The notes beneath the pieces are model-generated. The model saw nothing but the letters and a program-made list of their open reading frames with translations, did no database searches and was not told the origin of the DNA. The translations under genes were made by a program, and so were the position numbers. A DNA stretch of 5,951 nucleotides from an uncultured Collinsella sp. GTDB lineage: Bacteria; Actinomycetota; Coriobacteriia; Coriobacteriales; Coriobacteriaceae. Shown here piece by piece: positions 1-5,477 of this stretch. Where the stretch lies: assembly GCA_900554495.1 (NCBI GenBank), contig USHR01000113.1, positions 1 through 5,951 of the forward strand, written 5' to 3'. The stretch's first letter is position 1; each line of letters starts with the position of its first letter.

Positions 1-91
1 CCACACCGCGCCGTTCCTGCGCTATCGTGGGACAGCTCACGTAGATTAAGGCCCCATCGTGGGGCGCCCCATACATAGAAAGCGAGAACCC

Positions 92-391
92 ATGGCACTG
101 ACAGGAGCACAGGTCAAGCAGCTTCGCAGCATGGCCCATCACCTCAACCCCGCCATCATCATCGGCAAGTCCGACGTCAACGAGGGCACCGTCGAGCAGA
201 CGGTCGCCTACCTGGAGAAGCACGAGCTCGTTAAGTGCTCCGTGCTCGATGGCTCTAGTCTTTCCGCCCGCGAGGCCGCCGAGGAGCTCGCTGAGCGTTG
301 CCACGCCGAGGTCGTCCAGGTCATCGGCCGCAAGTTCTCGCTGTATCGCGAGTCCTCGCGCAAGGACATCGAGAAGATCAAGCTCGTCTAA
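92..391 (+). CDS. yhbY: YhbY family ribosome-assembly RNA-binding protein
   Basis: Small cytoplasmic CRS1-YhbY (CRM) domain protein of 99 residues. The family binds rRNA and acts in assembly of the large ribosomal subunit (known of the family). The whole chain is one domain. It opens with the usual LTGAQVKQLRSMAHHL helix (3-18), then the RNA-binding loop region AIIIGKSDVNEG (21-32), the EKHELVKC strand/helix (42-49), and ends with the diagnostic VQVIGRKFSLYR (75-86). Length agrees with E. coli YhbY (97 aa). I chose the ATG at 92 because the family motif begins right after it. An in-frame GTG at 59 with AAGG seven bases upstream would add eleven basic residues unusual for the family, but the Shine-Dalgarno before 92 is weak, so 59 stays possible. 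The conserved GxxG loop reads GKSD here. It is followed by its own terminator and faces the large regulator convergently. Confidence 0.9.
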   Translation: MALTGAQVKQLRSMAHHLNPAIIIGKSDVNEGTVEQTVAYLEKHELVKCSVLDGSSLSAREAAEELAERCHAEVVQVIGRKFSLYRESSRKDIEKIKLV

Positions 392-428
392 GAGCCAATG
401 ATCCGGCGAGCCAACACATGGCAAGCTT

Positions 429-462
429 ACGGGCGCCCAAGTACTTCGGGCGCCCGTTTTTT
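429..462 (+). terminator. Intrinsic terminator of yhbY
   Basis: A perfect 10-bp GC-rich stem (ACGGGCGCCC at 429-438 with GGGCGCCCGT at 448-457) closes a 9-nt loop and runs into six T residues (457-462). It lies 38 bases after the yhbY stop codon, in the right orientation. On the minus strand the same hairpin is not followed by a T-run, so it should mainly stop plus-strand transcription. The T-run overlaps the last codon of the convergent regulator gene. Confidence 0.9.
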
Positions 463-3460
463 ATCGCTCGACCAGCACGCGATTGAGCCGCCCCTCCACC
501 AAGCGCTCGTATAGACGCCGCGTCTCGGGCTCGGGCACGCCATTGACCTGCTCCCTCAGATGGTGCATATGCCCGCTGTACAGCTCGACGATATCGCGCC
601 GTCGCCCCGCCGCACTGTAGACGCGCATGGCGCAGCGCACCATATCCTCACGCGCCGTTTCCTGCCGAAGCCCCGACTCCGCCAGCCAAATCGCCGACTG
701 CAGATCGTTTTCTTCTAGAGCGGCATTTGCTCCCTTAATCATGCAATCGATGTGCTTTGACTGCATAATGCGTCGCATACGCAAAAAGTAGGTGGGATTA
801 CAGCCATTGGGAACATACAGCGGTCCGGCATAAAGTTGCTCAATCTTAAGGCACAGCTCAACTAAATGGGGTCCGCGCGCACCCGTGCGATTTCCCAAAA
901 CCTCGCGGCTTATCTGGTCAAACAGCCGCACATCGGTCTTGACGTAGTCGCCGTTGAGCCCAATGCATTCATTTTGGATGAGCACACACGACTTGCCATC
1001 CGGCGTCGGTCCCAAAGCCGACCGCAAGCGCGATATCGTCGAGTACAGGTTGTTGCGGGCGCTATTAAACTCGGCATGGGGCCACAGCTCCATGGCCAGC
1101 GTCTCACGATCGACGAGCGCATCCATGCCCAGCGCAAGCCGCTCGGCAAGTGTCGCCGCCTTCTTGCGGCGCCACATTTTGTCCGTGATGGGAAACCCGT
1201 CGCGCTCGGCGCGAAACGCACCAAACATGCGAATCTCGATATGGTCGATGGTATCAACGGCTTCAACCTCGCCGGCCTGGAACAGGCGCTCGCCCTCTCC
1301 TTCCAAATCGTCGCGCAGCGAGTACCGCGACAGCTCGCGCACGGGAAGCTTCTTGCGTATCCTGCCCGCCGGCTCGCCCAGACAATGCATGGCAAGGCGC
1401 GCAAAGAGCCGATACGATGGCTCTAGAATCCCCGCACGATTCATGGACATCCAGGCCGCAAGATCGCTGTCTCGGCCCGCACAGGCCAAATGCAGCGCCA
1501 CCATCCAGGCCTCCGCTCCACCAACCTGCGTCTGGCTTATATCGAGCAACTCCGCTTCCTCGCGCACCGAAACCATCGAGGTGTTACGCAGATATGCCGC
1601 GCGCTCCAGCAGCAATGCGTTATCGCGCATGTACGCAATCGACTCCTCGGCAAGTTTGAGCACTTGGACCGCACGGAACTTTGCATTAACCGGCCGTCCC
1701 TCTGCCAGCGACTGCCAGCCTTCTAGCAACAGCCCAAACAGCTGAATCTGGTTGTCGCGCATGCGCACGGCAAAACGATCGAGCTCGTTGAACGCCGCGT
1801 CGTCGGTTACCGGCAAGCCGGAAAGGAGCCGCCGTGCCGCCAACACCATGCGCACCCAGATAGCCATCGCCTTAAGCCCACGTACGTCGAGCACCTCCCG
1901 CACCACCGTCATCTCGTCGTCGCGCTCGTCGGTTCCCGCAAACGACCCGTCAAAGAGCTCCACCAGCATGCTATCGGCCCGTATAACAATCCCCGCGATG
2001 TCGAGCTCGCAGTCGTAGGCCTTGCTCGTTTTGAGCTGTTGTAGAACGCCGCCGGCATTTCCCCGCTCGGTCAGACAGCGTTTGACCTCGATATGCGCAG
2101 ACAACATATCGAGTGCGGTATGGGACGTCTCTATTTCTGGCACGGCCAGGTTCGTAGGAAGCCCAAGCCCGTTGTCCCCATAGCAAACAGCCGTCAGTGT
2201 CTGGGCCACCCTCCATGAAACAGGGTCTATTTCGCAGGCCGCCCGTTCGCCCCCGCGTTCGATGACCGATGCCATATAGCGAGCGAGCTTTGTATTGGAC
2301 ACGCTGACCGCTGCCAGATATACGCCAAGCGCTTCGGCAGGCGTTGGCTCTGGAGCCGGATCGTCGGCATCGATCGTGCCCAGCGCCGCTCGGCAGATAT
2401 CGGCCCCGTGCCCCGTCAGAGCCAGATCGACCCCATACTGCCCAGCAAGTTCAAGGACCGCTTCACGGTCCAAAAAGGCGTCCGCCAGGCCCATCGCCGC
2501 ATCGCATCGGCCCGCCTTAAGCAAAATCCGGGCCGCCCTCGGAACAAGTTCGGGGCGAACCTCGGCCACCAACTTACGCAAGCGCAAGCGTCCGTTATCC
2601 TCCGTGCCCAGACACGTAAAACTCCGCTCGGCGGGATCCAAGCCAAAGATCGGGTAGTCGCGTACAAAGTAGGACTGGTCGACCATCGACAGCCTCATCC
2701 CACAAGCCTCGAGTTCTGCGATATTGCCCTCGCCCATCAAAACCATGAGACATGCCACACAAAACAGCGCGTTATTGTCGAGCGAAGCCAGATCGACAAG
2801 TGCCGCGCCATATACGTTGACAATCTCGTTTTCGAGCAGACCGGCTACGTCACCTTGGCCATACAGACCCGTCTGCAATGCCGAAACGAGCTCGGGCACG
2901 CCCTGCGTGAGCTGATAAAAGTCGAGCGATGTGCTGATCGAAAACGCCGATGCCCACGCCGAATACTCATAGGCATGCACCTTGAGCATCTGCGCATTGA
3001 TCTTAACCGAATCGCCCAGCCCATGAATCAGCTGACGATTTGAAGGACGGCAGGAGATAAAGACCCCTACCCCCATAGCGCGCAGGCCGCGGATCCTGTC
3101 GATGAGGTCTTCGGTATCGTGCTGATCGAGGTTTGGCACATTATCAATCGCGATAAGAGAGTGCGGTTTGTCTTTGAGTTCTTCGGTAACCACCTCGAGC
3201 TGCATAAACACCTCGCGCCCAGTGGCGCGATCGGCCTCGATAATCCGCACGGGGCCTCGCGTCGGGTCGCATTTAACCTCATGGGTGTACTGCAGCAGCA
3301 CCGAAGTCTTCCCAAACCCGTCGGGTGCATAAAGAACCACGATGCCGGCCTTTCGGCCCTTGGCGATAAGCTCATTCATCAAGCGTTCGCGTCGCACCAT
3401 ATAGCCTCCGCCTAACGGCATCAGCTCGAGGTCGTCTATACCGCTCAAATCGTTTACCAT
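461..3460 (-). CDS. Large STAND-ATPase transcription regulator with C-terminal SARP winged helix and BTAD domain
   Basis: A 999-residue cytoplasmic regulator with no membrane segment or signal peptide. Seen in the sequence: a Walker A motif APDGFGKT (45-52), a Walker B-like SLIAID (101-106), a sensor-type strand ending in Arg, VFISCR (133-138), and the LTQGVPELVSAL element (184-195) that resembles the post-NTPase motif of MalT-like STAND ATPases. Residues about 210-735 are helical with no motif I recognise, probably a degenerate TPR-like ligand or partner arm. Residues about 740-840 form an OmpR/SARP-type winged helix (IEIRMFGAFRAERDG, W763 with the following RRKKAATLAERLAL, DRETLAMELWP, then the likely recognition helix at 800-815). 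Residues about 843-990 are a BTAD domain (ETAREDMVRCAMRVYSAAGR, ending PETRRLYERL). Family knowledge suggests ATP/ligand-gated activation; ligand and targets are unknown. GAGGAG five bases upstream fixes the start. The 388-bp gap and the nagB terminator upstream point to a separate promoter. Not fragmented. Confidence 0.88.
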   Translation of the reverse strand: MVNDLSGIDDLELMPLGGGYMVRRERLMNELIAKGRKAGIVVLYAPDGFGKTSVLLQYTHEVKCDPTRGPVRIIEADRATGREVFMQLEVVTEELKDKPHSLIAIDNVPNLDQHDTEDLIDRIRGLRAMGVGVFISCRPSNRQLIHGLGDSVKINAQMLKVHAYEYSAWASAFSISTSLDFYQLTQGVPELVSALQTGLYGQGDVAGLLENEIVNVYGAALVDLASLDNNALFCVACLMVLMGEGNIAELEACGMRLSMVDQSYFVRDYPIFGLDPAERSFTCLGTEDNGRLRLRKLVAEVRPELVPRAARILLKAGRCDAAMGLADAFLDREAVLELAGQYGVDLALTGHGADICRAALGTIDADDPAPEPTPAEALGVYLAAVSVSNTKLARYMASVIERGGERAACEIDPVSWRVAQTLTAVCYGDNGLGLPTNLAVPEIETSHTALDMLSAHIEVKRCLTERGNAGGVLQQLKTSKAYDCELDIAGIVIRADSMLVELFDGSFAGTDERDDEMTVVREVLDVRGLKAMAIWVRMVLAARRLLSGLPVTDDAAFNELDRFAVRMRDNQIQLFGLLLEGWQSLAEGRPVNAKFRAVQVLKLAEESIAYMRDNALLLERAAYLRNTSMVSVREEAELLDISQTQVGGAEAWMVALHLACAGRDSDLAAWMSMNRAGILEPSYRLFARLAMHCLGEPAGRIRKKLPVRELSRYSLRDDLEGEGERLFQAGEVEAVDTIDHIEIRMFGAFRAERDGFPITDKMWRRKKAATLAERLALGMDALVDRETLAMELWPHAEFNSARNNLYSTISRLRSALGPTPDGKSCVLIQNECIGLNGDYVKTDVRLFDQISREVLGNRTGARGPHLVELCLKIEQLYAGPLYVPNGCNPTYFLRMRRIMQSKHIDCMIKGANAALEENDLQSAIWLAESGLRQETAREDMVRCAMRVYSAAGRRRDIVELYSGHMHHLREQVNGVPEPETRRLYERLVEGRLNRVLVER

Positions 3461-3465
3461 GCCCG

Positions 3466-3471
3466 CTCCTC
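3466..3471 (-). promoter_or_regulatory. Ribosome binding site of the STAND/BTAD regulator
   Basis: GAGGAG on the minus strand, five bases before the ATG at 3460-3458. This strong Shine-Dalgarno decides the start codon of the 999-residue regulator. Confidence 0.85.
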
Positions 3472-3480
3472 AACTCGACC

Positions 3481-3509
3481 GTATGGACACTGTAGCCGCA
3501 AGACCATAC
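3481..3509. repeat. Inverted repeat just upstream of the regulator start
   Basis: GTATGG (3481-3486) and CCATAC (3504-3509) form 6-bp arms around a 17-base spacer, about ten bases upstream of the regulator's Shine-Dalgarno. It could be a protein-binding site for autoregulation or a weak hairpin in the 5' leader. The arms are short enough that chance cannot be excluded. Confidence 0.35.
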
Positions 3510-3564
3510 AAGCCGCGCTATGAATAGAGCGACCTTGTGTTTTAGGTTGTCTTTTGGTACGCAA

Positions 3565-3578
3565 GCGGCAAGTTTTTG
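3565..3578 (+). repeat. 14-bp direct repeat, copy 1 (regulator-proximal)
   Basis: GCGGCAAGTTTTTG, identical to the copy at 3811-3824. This copy lies about 105 bases upstream of the regulator start codon, a position suited to an operator. It sits inside a wider echo: TTTTGGTAC at 3552-3560 just before it resembles the TTTTTGTAC that ends it (3573-3581). Confidence 0.6.
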
Positions 3579-3741
3579 TACAGCGAGGGCCGATTGTTAT
3601 TAATCCCCCGACTAATCGGTCTTTAAGCAGGTAAATGAGCTTGTCAGCTTGTCCCATCTAAGCGGCAGTGTAACGCAGATGAACAAGGTTAAGCCATGTC
3701 ATTCAACTCGCCTAGCACCCGCTACCGTCTACGACCTTCTA

Positions 3742-3771
3742 GTGGCATTTTTGCATAGAATCTGGTATAGA
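3742..3771 (+). promoter_or_regulatory. Possible plus-strand promoter with extended -10
   Basis: TGGTATAGA (TG at 3763-3764, hexamer TATAGA at 3766-3771) looks like an extended -10 element, with GTGGCA (3742-3747, 4 of 6 to TTGACA) 18 bases upstream. Transcription would run rightwards through copy 2 of the repeat and antisense into the 3' end of nagB; no plus-strand gene follows. The call is based only on motif resemblance and is weak. Confidence 0.25.
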
Positions 3772-3810
3772 ATGAATCAAGCTGTTGGACATCCGGCATT
3801 CGTCAAGCTT

Positions 3811-3824
3811 GCGGCAAGTTTTTG
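3811..3824 (+). repeat. 14-bp direct repeat, copy 2 (nagB-proximal)
   Basis: Second exact copy of GCGGCAAGTTTTTG, 25 bases from the nagB terminator and about 350 bases upstream of the regulator start. The preceding bases make it CTTGCGGCAAG, a small dyad that copy 1 does not share. This suggests that the conserved unit is the directional 14-mer rather than the dyad. Confidence 0.6.
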
Positions 3825-3848
3825 GTCGAGTGGGCAAAAAGGGATAGC

Positions 3849-3874
3849 AAAAAGGCCCCCGCAAAGCGGAGGCC
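3849..3874 (-). terminator. Intrinsic terminator of nagB
   Basis: On the minus strand GGCCTCCGC (3874-3866) pairs with GCGGGGGCC (3862-3854), nine pairs including one G-T wobble, around a TTT loop, followed by five T residues (3853-3849). It starts 34 bases after the nagB stop codon. It separates nagB from the regulator downstream on the same strand. Confidence 0.88.
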
Positions 3875-3908
3875 TCAGGCAAGGCTATGTCGAGCTGCAG
3901 GATTCGCG

Positions 3909-4637
3909 CTACTCACAAAGCGAAAGGGCGGCCTCGTCGGCAACGACAACGCAGTTGGTGTGCAGCTGCAGGATCGAAGCCGGGCACTCGGGCGTAACCG
4001 GGCCATAGCACATGTCATGCACGGCCTGAGCCTTGGCCTCGCCGTTGGCGACGACCAGGATCATGCGGGCATACATGATGGTCTGGGTACCCATGGTGTA
4101 GGCCTGACGGGGAACATCGTCGATGCTGTCGAACAGGCGGCTGTTGGCCTGAATGGTGCTCTCGGTGAGGTCGACGCAGTGCGTACCCTTGGAGAAGTGG
4201 TCATCGGGCTCGTTGAAGCCGATGTGGCCGTTGTTGCCAATACCGAGCAGCTGCAGATCCGGGTAACCGGCCTCGGCGACAATCTTGTCGTACTCAGAGC
4301 AGGCAGCGGCGGCGTCGGGGTTGGAACCGTCGGGCACATGCGTGTTGTTCAGGTCGATGTTGATGTGATCGAAGAAGTTCTCACGCATGAAGTAGTGATA
4401 GCTCTGGGGATCGTCGTGCGAAAGGCCGCGATACTCGTCCAGGTTGTAGGTGCTGACCTCGGCAAAGTCGACGTCGCCCTTCTCGTACCAAGCAGCAAGC
4501 TGCTTGTAGGCACCGATCGGGGTGGAGCCGGTGGCAAGACCCAACACGCAATCGGGCTTGAGGATAACCTGCGCCGAGATAATATTGGCGGCCTTGCGGC
4601 TCATATCCTCGTAGTCTTTAGCTTTAATGATCTTCAT
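3909..4637 (-). CDS. nagB: Glucosamine-6-phosphate deaminase
   Basis: Cytoplasmic enzyme that converts glucosamine-6-phosphate to fructose-6-phosphate and ammonia, the last step of GlcNAc/glucosamine breakdown. The 242-residue length equals the short Bacillus-type NagB rather than the 266-residue E. coli form, which carries the allosteric C-terminal extension. Visible motifs: phosphate loop LATGSTPIGAYKQL (34-47), the catalytic Asp67 in YNLDEYRGL (64-72), and GIGNNGHIGFNEP (132-144) with His138 and Glu143. Asn136 occupies the position of E. coli Asp141, which is normal for short NagB proteins. The frame is open further upstream to 4988, but homology begins at the ATG at 4637, which has GAAAGGA six bases before it. 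It lies downstream of the EIIA gene after a structured 271-bp leader and ends at its own terminator. The isomerase family GamA/NagB is the only realistic reading; the nagB/gamA distinction is a matter of naming. Confidence 0.96.
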   Translation of the reverse strand: MKIIKAKDYEDMSRKAANIISAQVILKPDCVLGLATGSTPIGAYKQLAAWYEKGDVDFAEVSTYNLDEYRGLSHDDPQSYHYFMRENFFDHINIDLNNTHVPDGSNPDAAAACSEYDKIVAEAGYPDLQLLGIGNNGHIGFNEPDDHFSKGTHCVDLTESTIQANSRLFDSIDDVPRQAYTMGTQTIMYARMILVVANGEAKAQAVHDMCYGPVTPECPASILQLHTNCVVVADEAALSLCE

Positions 4638-4643
4638 TACGCG

Positions 4644-4650
4644 TCCTTTC
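4644..4650 (-). promoter_or_regulatory. Ribosome binding site of nagB
   Basis: GAAAGGA on the minus strand, six bases before the ATG at 4637-4635. It decides the start inside a frame that stays open for another 350 bases upstream. Confidence 0.8.
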
Positions 4651-4702
4651 TCGTACAAGAGAGGCAAGGCTCCCTTACAAGCACTTGCCCGCGGCCCGCG
4701 TC

Positions 4703-4725
4703 GGCCGCAACCAACGTGTGCGGCC
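4703..4725 (-). other. GC-rich stem-loop in the nagB leader
   Basis: GGCCGCA and TGCGGCC form a perfect 7-bp stem around a 9-nt loop (4710-4718), about 50 bases upstream of the nagB ribosome binding site. There is no T-run after it, so it is not a standard intrinsic terminator. It may be an RNA structure or an operator-like dyad. Confidence 0.4.
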
Positions 4726-4800
4726 ACCAGGGCGAGGTCGCGTAATGTATGTGTCTCGTGTCTAGCCGCGTCGAGGCCCCTGCCCGTCCACGGTGACCCA

Positions 4801-4814
4801 AAGCTGTTTAGCTT
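4801..4814. repeat. Short palindrome in the nagB upstream region
   Basis: AAGCTGTTTAGCTT: 5-bp arms AAGCT/AGCTT around four bases. Its size suits a dimeric repressor site, but it matches no operator I can name and could be chance. Confidence 0.3.
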
Positions 4815-4834
4815 CGGACAAATCCCATCTTGCC

Positions 4835-4868
4835 ACGGAGGGCGTCCTCTTTCAAGGGCGCCCTCCGT
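4835..4868. other. Long stem-loop downstream of the EIIA gene
   Basis: ACGGAGGGCG (4835-4844) pairs with CGCCCTCCGT (4859-4868); CCT/AGG (4846-4848, 4855-4857) extends the stem to 14 positions around a 6-nt loop. The one imperfect position (4845/4858) is T-G on the plus strand, so wobble-paired, but A-C on the minus strand. It lies about 40 bases after the EIIA stop codon and is probably the 3' end or a stabilising structure of that transcript. No T-run follows on either strand, so termination is not certain. Confidence 0.55.
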
Positions 4869-4908
4869 AAACGTGTTTGAATTGTAGGCTAATGGCCACG
4901 TGCACTTG

Positions 4909-5406
4909 TTAGCGCTCGCGAGCAACGATGAGCTGGTCCATCTCTTCGACATGCACGCCAACGGAGCCCTTGATGCTCGAGAACTCAACGGAGTTGCACA
5001 CCAAGATGGGAACCGTCACATCGTAGCCCTCGGCAGCAATTGCCTCGCGATCGAACTCAATGAGCACATCGCCCTTATGGACGATGTCACCCACTTGCGC
5101 ATGTACGGTAAAGTGCTTGCCCTCGAGCTGAACAGTGTCCAAACCAACGTGGATGAGCACGTCCAGACCATCGACCGTGTTAAGCGCTACGGCGTGTCCC
5201 GTGGGAAAAATGGCCTCGACCTTGGCATCAGCCGGTGCAATCACACGCGTTCCGGTGGGCTGAATCGCCACGCCCTGGCCCAAAAGGCCGGTGGCAAACG
5301 TCTGGTCGTTTACCTCGGAAAGCGGAATGACGTCGCCCGAGATGGGAGCATCCAGCGTAAGGACTCGACCACGCATACCAAAAGACCTTAGGACTTTAGT
5401 GAACAT
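4909..5406 (-). CDS. crr: Glucose-family PTS EIIA component (stand-alone)
   Basis: Cytoplasmic phosphocarrier of 165 residues that takes phosphate from HPr and passes it to the EIIB domain of a glucose/GlcNAc-type sugar permease. The single EIIA-Glc (Crr) domain covers the chain: the LDAPISGDVIPL opening (18-29), the IAPADAKVEAIFPTGHAVAL stretch (56-75) with auxiliary His71, then LIHVGLDTVQLEGKHF (84-99) with the phosphorylated His86, and the KGDVLIEFD element (111-119). Length fits E. coli Crr (169 aa). I chose the ATG at 5406 because GAGGGGG precedes it and homology begins there; an upstream TTG at 5427 would add seven residues. No EIIB or EIIC is fused or adjacent, so the partner is elsewhere. 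It sits 71 bases after glmM and upstream of nagB, which suggests, without proving, use in amino-sugar uptake. The symbol reflects family membership; a role in catabolite control is possible but unshown. Confidence 0.92.
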   Translation of the reverse strand: MFTKVLRSFGMRGRVLTLDAPISGDVIPLSEVNDQTFATGLLGQGVAIQPTGTRVIAPADAKVEAIFPTGHAVALNTVDGLDVLIHVGLDTVQLEGKHFTVHAQVGDIVHKGDVLIEFDREAIAAEGYDVTVPILVCNSVEFSSIKGSVGVHVEEMDQLIVARER

Positions 5407-5409
5407 GCT

Positions 5410-5416
5410 CCCCCTC
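5410..5416 (-). promoter_or_regulatory. Ribosome binding site of the EIIA gene
   Basis: GAGGGGG on the minus strand, with GAGG ending six bases before the ATG at 5406. It supports this start over the in-frame TTG at 5427. Confidence 0.65.
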
Positions 5417-5447
5417 GGACATACCAATCAATCAAAATAACCTTAAC

Positions 5448-5477
5448 AGTCTACCACTTGGCAACGGTTTTTGACCA
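5448..5477 (-). promoter_or_regulatory. Candidate promoter of the EIIA gene
   Basis: On the minus strand TGGTCA (5477-5472, 4 of 6 to TTGACA) stands 18 bases from TAGACT (5453-5448, 4 of 6 to TATAAT), which is preceded by a TGG extended -10. It lies in the 71-bp gap after glmM, 41 bases upstream of the EIIA start codon. It is weak by motif, and co-transcription with glmM is equally possible. Confidence 0.3.

Larger units (their letters stand above)
3461..3848. other. Gene-free region between nagB and the regulator
   Basis: A 388-bp stretch without a credible gene. It should hold the promoter and control sites of the minus-strand regulator. It is richer in A+T than the flanking genes around 3590-3640 and 3745-3780. 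It contains an exact 14-bp direct repeat (3565-3578 and 3811-3824), an inverted repeat near the regulator start (3481-3509), the short palindrome CCGACTAATCGG (3608-3619), and a plus-strand extended -10 candidate near 3766. I could not find a convincing -35/-10 pair for the regulator. The best partial match on the minus strand is CTGACA (3642-3647) with TTAAAG 15 bases downstream, which is too weak to call. The short open frames here lack ribosome binding sites. Confidence 0.7.
4638..4908 (-). other. Structured leader between the EIIA gene and nagB
   Basis: A 271-bp stretch with no gene. Reading towards nagB it holds a -10-like TACAAT (4886-4881, 5 of 6) without a good -35, a long hairpin (4868-4835), a small palindrome (4814-4801), a GC-rich hairpin (4725-4703), then the nagB ribosome binding site. 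nagB probably has its own promoter here, but which hexamers are used cannot be decided by eye. I recognise no known riboswitch or glmS-type ribozyme. Confidence 0.6.

Noticed and set aside
2..49. Open frame at the left edge ending in TAA at 47-49 (possible tail of an upstream plus-strand gene)
   Set aside because: Only 15 codons are visible, with no recognisable C-terminal motif, and the other two frames also close within 80 bases. A real gene may end here, but it cannot be supported.
866..1426. Long plus-strand frames opposite the regulator (also 954-1745 and 2408-3043)
   Set aside because: They mirror the codon bias of the regulator gene and have no motifs or ribosome binding sites.
1649..1658. 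CGGCAAGTTT inside the regulator gene as a third copy of the 14-bp repeat
   Set aside because: Only ten bases match, and they lie within coding sequence, where a match of this length is plausible by chance.
3590..3619. Hairpin CCGATT/AATCGG as a terminator
   Set aside because: The loop is 18 bases, the arms are 6 bp, there is no T-run, and an alternative local palindrome competes for the same bases.
3454..3657. 67-codon minus-strand frame overlapping the regulator start, as a possible leader peptide
   Set aside because: There is no Shine-Dalgarno before its ATG and its composition is random (Arg/Lys/Cys-rich). The 7-base overlap is suggestive but not enough.
3649..4008. 119-codon plus-strand frame across the intergenic region and the nagB terminator
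   Set aside because: It runs through a terminator and the antisense of nagB, has no ribosome binding site, and has no recognisable domain.
3822..4745. 307-codon plus-strand open frame opposite nagB
   Set aside because: It is antisense to a clear nagB, has a low-complexity Val/Gly-rich translation typical of the complement of a GC-rich gene, and lacks a ribosome binding site.
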